Part shown: positions 54,396 to 62,852 of the stretch, one piece after another | Position numbering within the stretch: the first letter of the stretch is position 1 | Layout of the letters: every line of letters starts with the position of its first letter | Source: an uncultured bacterium | GTDB lineage: Bacteria > Bipolaricaulota > Bipolaricaulia > UBA7950 > UBA9294 | DNA: 64,000 nucleotides | NCBI GenBank assembly: GCA_903857865.1 | Contig: CAIOGO010000014.1 | Location: forward strand, 1-64,000 | Direction of reading: 5' to 3' | The notes under the pieces: generated by a model | Seen by the model: only the letters and a program-made list of their open reading frames with translations | Told to the model about the DNA's origin: nothing | Databases searched by the model: none | Translations under genes and position numbers: made by a program

Positions 54396-55796
54396 CTACG
54401 GCACCTGCGGATGCACCTCGATCCTGCCGATCCCCGCGTCGAGCGAGACCCCGGCCGACCCGCCTCCGAGCACCGCGTTGACGCTTCGTGTGAAGAAGAA
54501 CCGGTGCGAACGCACCGTCATGCCCGGAAAGCCGGAGACGTCCACGTCGCCGATCCCGGCCGATGCAGACACCGTCGCGGAGACAGCGAGCGGCAGATCG
54601 AGCGTGATCTCTCCCGCCCCGACGTGCGCCCTGAGTTCGGTCGCCTCAACACCGGACAGCCCGATTCTTCCCGCGCCGAGAGAGAGCGACAATTCCTCCG
54701 CCACGAGATTCGAGAGCGCAACCTCACCGGCACCGAGCGTGACGCCGATCTGCGCCGCCAAGTGGCCGGCCACCTCGATCCGCCCCGCCCCATCTATGAG
54801 ATCGAGGTTCGTCCCCGCGGGAACGCGGAGCGTATAGTCGACCCGCCCATCGCCCACCGTGTGCAGCGTGACGCCCGTGGCCGCAGTCTCCGTCTCCACG
54901 CTGAGCCTCTCAAGGCTGTCCGCGTCGCCCGCGCTGGCCACCGCCGTCCACTCAACGATGCGCTGGGAGTCCGTTTGCGTAGTGTCCACGACGTACGACG
55001 AAACGACGATGTCGCCCACTCCGTTCTCGATCGACACGCCGCTCCGCGTCCCGAGATCGAACGACCCGCCGCTCCGCGACGTGGCTCCCTCGTCGTCTCC
55101 AGACTCCGCAGCGCCGCCGATCCCGCCGAAGACGATCGACACGCCGACGAACGGTCCGGACATGTCGAGCGACGGCGCCGGAATCCCTACAAGGTCGCCG
55201 AAGTCGAAGCCGATGATCGGGACGAGGTAGCCGATTCGCACTTCGAGCCCGACGAAGCTCACGATCTGCGCTTCCATGCTGACGTACGGCTGGACGAACG
55301 CGAAGGCGCGGCCGATCGTTCGAGTTAGCGGCGTCGGAATAACGCCGCGTGGGTCGTTGTCAAGCGGCACGGGGCCGGCGATCGACAACTCCAACACCGT
55401 CGCTCCGCCACCTAGCACAGCGCCGAGCGCTAGGACCGAGCTCTCGTCGCCGCCGACAGCAAAGCCAAGGTCGAACCCGCCCGCGCCCACCGTGAGCTCG
55501 GCCGAGCGGTCGAGGCCTGTCGAGGTCGCCGCGACGCCCCATCCCATGCCGCCGAACGACATCCCGCCGATCACGCCGCCGCGGCCGCCGCCGCCACCGC
55601 CGATCAGGAACTCGCCCAGCGGCGCGAGCCCGTTCTCCGACAGGAACGCGTTGACACCGTCAAGATTTGGGAAGAACGCCGCCATCCCGCCGCCCCCGAA
55701 CCCAAAGCCCAACGCGCCGCTGCCCTTGCCCACGCAAACGTGGGAGCCCCCGGCCAACGCGAAAAGAACGACAAGAACTAGAACCCGCTTCGTCAC
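54396..55796 (-). CDS. Secreted Gly-rich protein with a DUF4097-like beta-helix tail
   Basis: 466 residues. AGGAGGAG precedes GTG 55796 and a signal peptide (VTKRVLVLVVLFALAGGSHV, cleavage near CVG). Residues 25-260 are very rich in Gly with hydrophobic strands (GALGFGFGGGGMAAFFPN; FVQPYVSMEAQIVSFVGLEV). The tail from about 285 has regular short strands (LRVPAGTNLDLIDGAGRIEV; LSLSLGAGRIGLSGVEATEL) like the DUF4097/toastrack beta-helix. Such tails are common on surface proteins and sensor factors. Full role unknown. Confidence 0.75.
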   Translation of the reverse strand: MTKRVLVLVVLFALAGGSHVCVGKGSGALGFGFGGGGMAAFFPNLDGVNAFLSENGLAPLGEFLIGGGGGGRGGVIGGMSFGGMGWGVAATSTGLDRSAELTVGAGGFDLGFAVGGDESSVLALGAVLGGGATVLELSIAGPVPLDNDPRGVIPTPLTRTIGRAFAFVQPYVSMEAQIVSFVGLEVRIGYLVPIIGFDFGDLVGIPAPSLDMSGPFVGVSIVFGGIGGAAESGDDEGATSRSGGSFDLGTRSGVSIENGVGDIVVSSYVVDTTQTDSQRIVEWTAVASAGDADSLERLSVETETAATGVTLHTVGDGRVDYTLRVPAGTNLDLIDGAGRIEVAGHLAAQIGVTLGAGEVALSNLVAEELSLSLGAGRIGLSGVEATELRAHVGAGEITLDLPLAVSATVSASAGIGDVDVSGFPGMTVRSHRFFFTRSVNAVLGGGSAGVSLDAGIGRIEVHPQVP

Positions 55797-55865
55797 TTTC
55801 TCCTCCTGGCAGGCCCGCGAGCCTGCACGACTGCGCCCCATCTTCGTCGGGCAGCGTCTCTCGTT

Positions 55866-56444
55866 CGTCTCGTCAAATGTGTACACCATCGGCTCCGCTT
55901 GGTGGAAATAGCGGTGGACGAAAGTCGGCTCGCCCAGCGGGCGTTCCCCCAGCTCGTTCACGACCTAGTGGAAGTCGAGAAGGTAGAAGACCCCGCCGGG
56001 TTTGAGGAAGTGGGCGACGATGCGCGCCCATTCCTCCAGGTCACGCAGCCAGCACAGGATGCCGCGAGACGTGTAGACGATGTCGAACTCCTCGTCGAGA
56101 ACCGCGCGCAGGGCGTAGACGTTCGACTCGAGGAATCTCGTATCGAGCCCCAACTCGTCGCGCAGACCCTCCGCGCAGGCGATGGCCTGGCCCGAGAAGT
56201 CGACGCCCGTCACCACCGCGCCGCGTCCCGCCCAGGCGAGCGAATCGGTCCCGATGTGGCACTGCAGGTGAAGCATCGTCTTCCCGCGCACGTCGCCGAT
56301 CTCGCGCAGCTCCACAGGGTCGAGGATCTCTTCGCCTCGCCGCAGGAGCTCAACCTCCTTGTGGGCCCCAATGTGCACACGAGCCATCTCGTCCCACAGG
56401 GCGCGGTTGCTCTCCTCCGCCTGGCCCCTTGCACCTCGAATCAT
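55866..56444 (-). pseudogene. SAM-dependent methyltransferase, broken and truncated
   Basis: ATG 56444, after GAGGGGAG, opens a class I methyltransferase: SNRALWDEMARVHIGAHKEV, SAM motif I MLHLQCHIGTDSLAWAG, VVTGVDFSGQAI, FDIVYTSRGILCWL and FLKPGGVFYLLDFH. TAG at 55965-55967 stops it after 159 residues. The same frame continues (VVNELGERPLGEPTFVHRYF, then HQAEPMVYTFDET), as intact homologues do, but about 80 C-terminal residues are missing where the frame runs into the leader of the next gene. One nonsense codon plus a deletion mark it as decayed. Confidence 0.75.
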
Positions 56445-56510
56445 CCACGGCTCCCCTCCTCGTGCCTCCACGATCTGGCGCGGTTTGTCCGAACACGAAG
56501 ACACAGGCTC

Positions 56511-56538
56511 TTGACACCTCACACGCGCCGGCTATCCT
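56511..56538 (+). promoter_or_regulatory. Sigma-70-type promoter for the 56.5-kb transcript
   Basis: TTGACA at 56511-56516 and TATCCT at 56533-56538 are separated by 16 nt, close to the vegetative consensus (TTGACA / TATAAT). No plus-strand protein gene of normal size lies within 1 kb downstream, so it points to a short RNA or peptide transcript. Confidence 0.6.
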
Positions 56539-56544
56539 AGTTCT

Positions 56545-56735
56545 TGCCATCCATGGCGCCGCGTGCGCCAGCGGATGAGTCTACGAAAAGGGGGTGATCG
56601 CGTGACGAAGAACCAAGGAACGTCGGCGATGCCCCCGGCCTCGTCTCGGTAGAGAGCGCGAGTAACTTCGCTCCTTTCGACCGAGCGGGCCGGGGCATCC
56701 CGGCTGTCAGGTAGAAACGGGATCCTCTCGTTGGT
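56545..56735 (+). ncRNA. Candidate structured RNA with a 16-codon ORF
   Basis: Downstream of the promoter, a ribosome-binding-like GGGGGTGA precedes a small frame, GTG 56602 to TAG 56652 (VTKNQGTSAMPPASSR). From within it a nested helix forms: TGCCCCCGGCC (56630-56640) with GGCCGGGGCA (56688-56697), CTCGGT (56645-56650) with ACCGAG (56680-56685), and GAGCG (56654-56658) with CGCTC (56669-56673). A further ATCCCG/CGGGAT pair follows. About 21 paired positions around one axis are unlikely by chance. No known RNA class is recognised. Confidence 0.4.
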
Positions 56736-56824
56736 CTGCTCGTCTCTCGATCCAGTCCATCGTGAGGCCGTTCACGTCTACTTGAGGCCGTCAGCCCAGT
56801 CACGCCGGCCGTGCTGCTCCGTAC

Positions 56825-57274
56825 CTAGCTTGCGCACGGCGGCGAGCCGCCCTCGACGCGGCGAACCATCCATCGTTCCGGCGTCTTCACGACGTGGAAG
56901 CCGCCATACGTTTCGTAGAGCGCGTGAACATCGCGCGTCGCAAGCAGGATGAGCCGCAGCCCGCACAACTCGGGATGCTCCGTCGCGGTCTTCACGAGGA
57001 GCTTCCCCACACCGCGGCCTCGATGCCCTTCGTCCACGAACACGTCGCACAGCCACGCAAAGGTCGCGTAGTCGGTCATGGCGCGGGCGAAGCGTACCTG
57101 CTCGTCGCCAAGATACGCGCCGAACGCCAGCGAATGCTCAATCGAGCGCTCGACCACATCGCGCGACCGCCCCTGTGCCCAGTACGACTTCTCGCTCAGC
57201 CAGCGATGAACGAGATCTAGATCCAATCGAGTCCTATCCGTGCTGACTGTGTACGCTCGCGACACGTCCGCCAT
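56825..57274 (-). CDS. GNAT-family N-acetyltransferase
   Basis: 149 residues. GGGAGGGACG precedes ATG 57274. The acetyl-CoA site is VFVDEGHRGRGVGKLLVKTA (motif A, R/QxxGxG/A); the earlier TDYATFAWLCDVFVDE and the later LILLATRDVHALYETYGGFH complete the fold, with WMVR near the end. It resembles the YjcF/ElaA-like stand-alone acetyltransferases; the amine acceptor is unknown. Single gene. Confidence 0.9.
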   Translation of the reverse strand: MADVSRAYTVSTDRTRLDLDLVHRWLSEKSYWAQGRSRDVVERSIEHSLAFGAYLGDEQVRFARAMTDYATFAWLCDVFVDEGHRGRGVGKLLVKTATEHPELCGLRLILLATRDVHALYETYGGFHVVKTPERWMVRRVEGGSPPCAS

Positions 57275-57300
57275 CGTCCCTCCCGAAGTCAGAAGACGGT

Positions 57301-57517
57301 TGTCCATAGTCCATGGTCCGAAGTCCGCGGTGCCGCCCCCATGGTTCGCGGTCCGAGGGCCACCGTACGCTCTGGAGTCCGCGATCCATGGTCCGGAGGC
57401 TCCAGCTCGCAGTCCACGCTATGCACCGCCTCATCCCGCGTGCGAGGGTAAGAACCACGACCACGCCCCCCCTCATCGGACCCGCCCTTCCGACCGCGGA
57501 CTATGGACCATGGACTA
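57301..57517. repeat. Degenerate heptameric TCC-spaced repeat with an inverted partner
   Basis: From 57301 the sequence repeats GTCC about every seven bases (GTCCATAGTCCATGGTCCG, then AAGTCCGCGGT, ATGGTTCGCGGTCCG, GGAGTCCGCGATCC, ATGGTCCGGAG). A partner reading ACCGCGGACTATGGACCATG at 57492-57511 is inverted to the first block. The pattern looks like the degenerate intergenic heptamer repeats known from several bacterial groups. No gene lies in 57275-57573. Confidence 0.6.
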
Positions 57518-57573
57518 ACACTTGTCACTCCGTGATCGCGCGCCTACTCTCGTAGCTCGCGCGCGAGGTGAGG

Positions 57574-58782
57574 ATGGCACGCTACTCGTACTCCAAGCTC
57601 AACACCTATCGAACCTGCCCGCTCCAGTACCGGTTCCGCTACATCGACAAGATCCGGGTCGAGGTCGCACCCGGTGTCGAGGCGTTCATGGGCTCGCGCG
57701 CCCACGACGCGCTGGAGTGGCTGTACAAGCAGGTCGGCCATGGCTGCGTGCCGACCCAGGAGGAAGTCGTCGCCGTCTACAACGAGCGCTGGGACGCCGA
57801 ACGGCCCGGGGACCTGCGCATCGTGAACGAGGATCTTGACGAAGCCGCGTATCGAGACGCCGGCCAGCGCTGCCTCGAGATCTACTGCAGGCGCCACGCA
57901 CCGTTCGACGAAGGCATCGTCCTCGGCCTCGAGGAGGGGTTCCAAGTCCAGCTCGAGAACGGCATCGTCCTCAACGGCTTCATCGACCGCCTGATGAAGA
58001 CCGAGGAAGACATCTACGAGGTCCACGACTACAAGACGAGCCAGCGCTTGCCGACGCCCGAGCAGGCGCGCGCCGATGAGCAGGGCGGCTGGTACGCGCT
58101 CGCCGTGCGCCGCCGCTTCCCGCACGCTCGCGCCGTCCATCTCGTGTGGCACTACCTGCGCCACGACGAGGAGCTCGAAAGCGAACGCACGCCGGAAGAA
58201 GCCGAGGCACTCGAACAGGACATCGTCCGCCGCGTGCGCACGATCGAGGCGGCAGCCGAGTTCCCGGCGCACGAGTCGGCGCTGTGCGACTGGTGCGACT
58301 ACTTCGGCATATGCCCCGCCAAGGGCCATCGCCTCGCCGTCGACGCGCTGCCGCCGAACGAGTACCTGAACGAGCCAGGCGTCGTCCTCGTCAACCGGCT
58401 CGTTGAGCTCCGTGCCAGGCTCAAGGTGACGGGCGAAGCCATGACAGAGGAAATCGAACGCGTCGAAGACGCCCTCCTCCACTATGCCCGCGAGCACCGC
58501 TACACCGTCGTCGTGGGCGACGACCACGAGGCATCGATCTCCGAGAGCGAGGCGCTGTCTCTCCCACGCAAGGACGATCCTGCCCGCGAGCCCTTGGAGG
58601 CCGCTGTCCGACACCTCGGCCTGTGGGACGACGTCTCCGACCTCAGCCTGACGAAGCTCGGCAAGGCGCTAGCCGAAGACCGACTCCCACCCGCCGCACG
58701 AGCCGAGCTCGCGCCGTTCGCCGCGACCGAGACCCGCGTCACCATCGGCCTGCGCAAGAAGCGCGAGGCGGAGGACCGGTAG
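57574..58782 (+). CDS. PD-(D/E)XK nuclease with a probable Fe-S cluster (RecB/Cas4-like)
   Basis: 402 residues. The RecB-type start YSYSKLNTYRTCPLQYRFRY carries the first Cys and the QYRF motif. GSRAHDALEWLY holds a motif-I histidine, GFIDRL the catalytic Asp and HDYKTSQR the Asp-x-Lys of the active site. ALCDWCDYFGICP supplies three more Cys, so one N-terminal and three C-terminal cysteines match the 4Fe-4S cluster of AddB/Cas4-type nucleases. A helical C-terminal part follows. ATG 57574 follows GAGGTGAGG. No helicase partner is encoded nearby, so its role in repair is inferred. Confidence 0.87.
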   Translation: MARYSYSKLNTYRTCPLQYRFRYIDKIRVEVAPGVEAFMGSRAHDALEWLYKQVGHGCVPTQEEVVAVYNERWDAERPGDLRIVNEDLDEAAYRDAGQRCLEIYCRRHAPFDEGIVLGLEEGFQVQLENGIVLNGFIDRLMKTEEDIYEVHDYKTSQRLPTPEQARADEQGGWYALAVRRRFPHARAVHLVWHYLRHDEELESERTPEEAEALEQDIVRRVRTIEAAAEFPAHESALCDWCDYFGICPAKGHRLAVDALPPNEYLNEPGVVLVNRLVELRARLKVTGEAMTEEIERVEDALLHYAREHRYTVVVGDDHEASISESEALSLPRKDDPAREPLEAAVRHLGLWDDVSDLSLTKLGKALAEDRLPPAARAELAPFAATETRVTIGLRKKREAEDR

Positions 58783-58788
58783 CGAGCC

Positions 58789-58878
58789 ATCGGGGGACAC
58801 ATACCCTATTCCTGGCTGCTCCCCGCGCCGTGCGCGCCCTTACGAGCTGGCCACGCAATAGGGTATGTGTCCCCCGAT
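58789..58878. mobile_element. 90-bp element with 22-bp perfect inverted repeats (REP/MITE-like)
   Basis: ATCGGGGGACACATACCCTA plus TT at 58789-58810 is the exact reverse complement of 58857-58878, with 46 bp between. It lies 6 bp after the nuclease gene. Short palindromes with GGGGACACATACCC ends are of the kind mobilised by REP-associated tyrosine (RAYT) transposases; no such transposase is in the window. Confidence 0.7.
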
Positions 58879-58902
58879 TCCGAGCAGACTCGTCGAGCGC
58901 GT

Positions 58903-59568
58903 TCAGTCGAGCGTGATCTGCAGTTGCGAGTACGTGGTGTGCAGGGCCGTGAAACTGTCCTGGGTTGCCTGGTAGGCCAAGATGACGGCCACCGTCTGAC
59001 CGGGCACGAGGGTTACATCTTGCGAGTCGCCGCTTGCGAGCGGGATGACGAACTCGAGCGTCGTCTCGCCGTTCGTCTCGCTCCCGCCGATCGCGAGCAG
59101 GGACGACGTCCTGTCCGGAAGGTGCAGCTCCTTCGTCACGCCGTAGTGGTCCTCAATCGTCACCGTCCCGTTGCTGACCGCGCCGAGGATGATGTCCGTC
59201 CCCGGCTTGCCGCTTCGGTTGCTGAACCCGACGCCCGCCCACCCCGTGCCGGGACTCACAAGGCCGACGTAGAGGTTCGTCGCGTCGTTCTGCCAGAACA
59301 GCGACATCCCCGTCGCCGGATTGTAGAGGCTATTGCGATACTCGTTGGCGTGGATGAGGCCTTCCGATGCTGGAGTTCTCGCGCTGGCTTGCTGCGCCAG
59401 CGGCGCGATCTCCGCCGTCCCGCTCGCCGTGCCCGTGACGTCCGCCGCCGTCTCGCCCGAGGTGTCGGCGAGAGCCGTCGAGCCGTTGCGCAACGCCAGC
59501 ACTCCGCCCGCTGCTGCCGCCATGACCGCAACCGCGCTCACCACCGCGATGATCGTCGTCTTTCTCAT
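58903..59568 (-). CDS. Membrane-anchored DOMON-domain protein (paralogue 3)
   Basis: 221 residues. GGGAGGGG precedes ATG 59568. Anchor MRKTTIIAVVSAVAVMAAAA, a Thr/Ala/Gly linker, then a DOMON domain: LYVGLVSPGTGWAGVGFSNR, GTDIILGAVSNGTV, ETNGETTLEFVIPLASGDSQ, YQATQDSFTALHTTYSQL. It shares the layout of paralogues 1 and 2 but lacks the Met before the ILGAV strand; the C-terminal His remains. It may have lost or changed its ligand. Single gene, close to the 22-bp inverted-repeat element. Confidence 0.86.
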   Translation of the reverse strand: MRKTTIIAVVSAVAVMAAAAGGVLALRNGSTALADTSGETAADVTGTASGTAEIAPLAQQASARTPASEGLIHANEYRNSLYNPATGMSLFWQNDATNLYVGLVSPGTGWAGVGFSNRSGKPGTDIILGAVSNGTVTIEDHYGVTKELHLPDRTSSLLAIGGSETNGETTLEFVIPLASGDSQDVTLVPGQTVAVILAYQATQDSFTALHTTYSQLQITLD

Positions 59569-59795
59569 GGTTCCCCTCCCTATGTCTCTGTCCGTCATGT
59601 GTCTAGGAATCCACAGCGCCTCGTGGCTTGACGTGTGCCACGTTGGGACTCTACGGGAGTCGTGTGGAGCGCCTATGAAGCTGGGAAGGCGAGTTCGTGA
59701 GGCCGCTCGCTCCTGCGGAGCCAACGCGGCCTGGGATACAATCCCCGGCGTGGCAACCGAAGCTTTGTAGGCCGAATGGGCGAAGAGGTGAGGAC

Positions 59796-61541
59796 GTGAG
59801 ATCCCTACGCGCAGTGCTCCACCACGTGAAGCACTACAAGCTCCCGCTGGCGCTGACGATGCTCAGCATGTTGGCCCTCGTGGCCATCCAGCTCGTCGGC
59901 CCCTGGCTGGTCAAGCTGATGATCGCCGCGGTCACCGCGCCCGACGCGGGCCCCGAGGCCCTCGCCCTGATCGCGAAGCTGGCGCTCGTCACGCTCGCCA
60001 TCTACGTCCTCCGCGCCTTCATGCAGTTCGTGCGGAGCTACGCCGCCCACGTCGCCGGCTGGCACGTCGTCGCCGACGTCCGCAACGAGATCTACCGACA
60101 TCTCCAGCGCCTGTCGCTCCGCTTCTACGAGGACAAGCAGACCGGGCAGCTCATGTCGCGCACGGTGAACGACTCCGACCTGCTTGAGCAATTGGTCGCG
60201 CACGCGATCCCCGACGTCATGGTCAACATCCTCATGCTCATCGGAGTGACCGCCGTGCTCGTCAGCATGAGCTGGCCCCTTGCCCTCATGAGCATGATCC
60301 CGATTCCATTCATCATCCTCGCCATGCGCGGCTTCGGCCGCTACGTGCGACCGGCCTTCCGCCAGCGCCAAGTCCAGTTGGGAGAACTGAACGCCGCGCT
60401 CAACGACAACATCTCGGGGATTCGCGAGATCCAAGCGTTCACCCGGGAGGACAGCGAGGCCGATCGCATCTGGGGCCGCATCGCCCGCTACCGCGACTCG
60501 CTCCTGCGTGCCCTGCGCCTCATGGCCGTGTTCCACCCGTCGATCGAGTTCGCCGCGTCGCTCGGAACCGTCGTCCTCATCTACTTCGGCGGCAAGCTCG
60601 TCCTCAACCACACGCTGCCCGTCGCCGACCTCGTCGCCTACTTCCTCTACCTTGGGCTCCTCTACCAACCGGTACAGGCGCTCGGCAACGTGTGGGAGTC
60701 GATCCAGCAGGCCATGGCCGGCGCCGATCGCATCGCCGAACTTCTCGAGCAGGAGCCCGACGTGGCCGAGCGCCCGGACGCGTTCGCGCTCGCGGAGCGA
60801 GCGCGCGGCGCCATCCGCTTCGAGAACGTGAGCTTCAAGTACACCGCCGGCGACATGGTACTGCAGAACATCAACCTTGATGTCGCGCCCGGCTCGGTCG
60901 TCGCCCTCGTCGGCCCGACCGGCGTCGGCAAGACGACGCTCTCAATGCTCATCCCGCGGTTCTACGACGTGACCGAGGGAGCCATCACCCTGGATGGACA
61001 CGATGTCCGCGACCTCACGCTCGAGAGCCTGCGCCAACAGACGAGCATCGTCCTGCAGGAGGTCTTCCTCTTCCACGGCACCGTGCGCGAGAACATCCTC
61101 TTCGGCCGGCCGGGCGCGACCGACGAAGAGATGATCGAAGCCGCCCGCGTCGCAAACGCGCACGAGTTCATCAGCGAGATCCCCGACGGCTACAACGCCA
61201 TGATCGGCGAGCGCGGCGTCAAGCTCTCCGGCGGTCAGCGCCAACGCTTGGCCATCGCGCGCGCCGTGCTGAAGGACGCCCCGATCCTCATCCTCGACGA
61301 GGCGACCTCGTCCGTCGACACCGAGACCGAGCTCCTGATCCAACAAGCGCTCGAACGCCTCATGCGCGGGCGCACAACCGTCGTCATCGCCCATCGCCTC
61401 TCGACCATCCGCAAGGCCGACCAGATCGTCGTCTTGCAGGAAGGTCGCATCGTCGAGCGAGGCACGCACGAGGAACTCATGGCGAACGATGGCCTCTACC
61501 AGTACCTGAGCCGCGTCCAGTTCCAGGACGAGCCCTGGTAG
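59796..61541 (+). CDS. ABC exporter, fused membrane and ATPase domains (MsbA/lipid-drug type)
   Basis: 581 residues. GAGGTGAGGAC precedes GTG 59796. Six helices in the N-terminal half (ABC_membrane, about 1-310) with the coupling segment SLRFYEDKQTGQLMSRTVND; then the ATPase: Walker A GPTGVGKTTLSMLIPRFYD, Q-loop LQEVFLFHGT, signature LSGGQRQRLAIARAVLKDAP, Walker B ILILDEATSSVDTETE and H-loop VIAHRLST. Homodimeric exporters of this type move lipids, drugs or peptides. Single gene. Confidence 0.93.
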   Translation: MRSLRAVLHHVKHYKLPLALTMLSMLALVAIQLVGPWLVKLMIAAVTAPDAGPEALALIAKLALVTLAIYVLRAFMQFVRSYAAHVAGWHVVADVRNEIYRHLQRLSLRFYEDKQTGQLMSRTVNDSDLLEQLVAHAIPDVMVNILMLIGVTAVLVSMSWPLALMSMIPIPFIILAMRGFGRYVRPAFRQRQVQLGELNAALNDNISGIREIQAFTREDSEADRIWGRIARYRDSLLRALRLMAVFHPSIEFAASLGTVVLIYFGGKLVLNHTLPVADLVAYFLYLGLLYQPVQALGNVWESIQQAMAGADRIAELLEQEPDVAERPDAFALAERARGAIRFENVSFKYTAGDMVLQNINLDVAPGSVVALVGPTGVGKTTLSMLIPRFYDVTEGAITLDGHDVRDLTLESLRQQTSIVLQEVFLFHGTVRENILFGRPGATDEEMIEAARVANAHEFISEIPDGYNAMIGERGVKLSGGQRQRLAIARAVLKDAPILILDEATSSVDTETELLIQQALERLMRGRTTVVIAHRLSTIRKADQIVVLQEGRIVERGTHEELMANDGLYQYLSRVQFQDEPW

Positions 61542-61731
61542 GGTGAGCCGTGGGGACTCGCCAGAACTCAGCGCCGTATTCCAGCGTGTGACCGCATGGC
61601 GCGCGTATGCTGGGCTTCATGGAACGCGGCCGCGCCTTGCCGGCACGATGGAGTTCACCGGAACCTGAGCGCTAGGCCTCGGGGTTCGGGGTTCGACCCT
61701 GTGGCTCTTCCGCCTAGCAGTACAGACCCGA

Positions 61732-62787
61732 CTACTCCTTCGTAACGTTCACCGCGCGAAGTACAACCAGCCCATCGGGGAGCGCCGAGAAGCCACTCCA
61801 GTCGCTTCGGCGAACCCGCCCGTCAAGCCACGATGCTGCTTGCTCGTCTGCTAGACAGACGCATAGCTGCCAGCGACCGGGGGTCGATAGCCTCACATTC
61901 GTCTGCGACCACTCTCCTGTCGCCTTGTCGAATTGGACTGGAGGATTCATCAGGAAGTAGTTGTAGCTGTCCCTCACGAGGACGCGCAGGCTGGATCCTG
62001 GCGGCAGTTCTCCCACCAGCGTTCCCCTCATCCCATCGTACGGAAGGGCCGTGATCGCCTCTCCCTCCTTTGGCCGGTCGATGACGAGTTCGACCGTCGG
62101 CGCAACGCTCACCGGAGCTTGAGCAGTAGTAGCCGCCGTTTGGGTAGTAGCACCTTGCGCTTGTGGCCGAGCGGGGATCTCGTCCGCCCTTGTGACGTTC
62201 ACCCTGGCGAGAATGCTTGCGCCCAGTGGGAGTGTCGGGAACCCACCCCAATCGCCCCGCCGGACTCGATCATCGAACCAGGCCAGCGCGTTCTTGTCTG
62301 CGAGGCAAACGCTCAACTGCCAAGATCCAGGAGTCGCCATGCAAACATTGTCCTGGGTCCACTCATTCCCTGGGCCGGCCACTTGGGTGGGGGGGTTCAT
62401 AAGGAAGTAGTTGTATCCCTCATGCGCTAGGACACGAAGCGCGTACCCCGAAGGCAGCTCGGCGTAGAGTTTCCCGTGCATCTTGGAGTACGCAGCCTCC
62501 GTGATTTCTTGCCCCTCCACTGGGTCTTCGATCGTCGTCGAGGCGGCAATCACCATGAGAGCTGACCGATCGAGTGCCTCGCGCGCGTCGCGTGACGCCG
62601 CGTCCGCCGTGACCACTGCTTCGCGCGACTGACGCTTGGTCTGCATGACCTCCACAAGGCCTATCGCGGCGGTCGCCAGCGCCAGAAGTGCCGTCACAAG
62701 GGAGAGGGTTGTCCAGAGTCGTTCACGGGTGCGGCAGCGATTCGACTGGCGGCTTCCTCCGTCCGATGTAGAGCCGTTCGATCTCAT
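61732..62787 (-). CDS. Membrane-anchored protein with a duplicated unknown domain
   Basis: 351 residues. ATG 62787 follows AGGAGGAAGG. An N-terminal helix (LWTTLSLVTALLALATAAIG) anchors two copies of a domain of about 110 residues (about 80-200 and 232-350), joined by an Ala/Thr/Gln linker. Both copies share EG(Q/E)(E/A)IT, YNYFLMNPP, TPG(S/R)WQL, CLAD, R(V)RR(G/S)DW(G/S)GF and end in VNVT. The domain is not one I can name. A TATAAT box lies on this strand at 62853-62858. Confidence 0.72.
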   Translation of the reverse strand: MRSNGSTSDGGSRQSNRCRTRERLWTTLSLVTALLALATAAIGLVEVMQTKRQSREAVVTADAASRDAREALDRSALMVIAASTTIEDPVEGQEITEAAYSKMHGKLYAELPSGYALRVLAHEGYNYFLMNPPTQVAGPGNEWTQDNVCMATPGSWQLSVCLADKNALAWFDDRVRRGDWGGFPTLPLGASILARVNVTRADEIPARPQAQGATTQTAATTAQAPVSVAPTVELVIDRPKEGEAITALPYDGMRGTLVGELPPGSSLRVLVRDSYNYFLMNPPVQFDKATGEWSQTNVRLSTPGRWQLCVCLADEQAASWLDGRVRRSDWSGFSALPDGLVVLRAVNVTKE

Positions 62788-62852
62788 TCCTTCCTCCTGT
62801 GTCGTGCGAACACCGTCTTGCCCAGATGGCTTTCTCTGCATCTACGACGCCC

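Noticed and set aside
57544-58614. Long minus-strand frame opposite the nuclease gene
   Set aside because: A codon-bias shadow in GC-rich DNA; the plus-strand frame carries family motifs.
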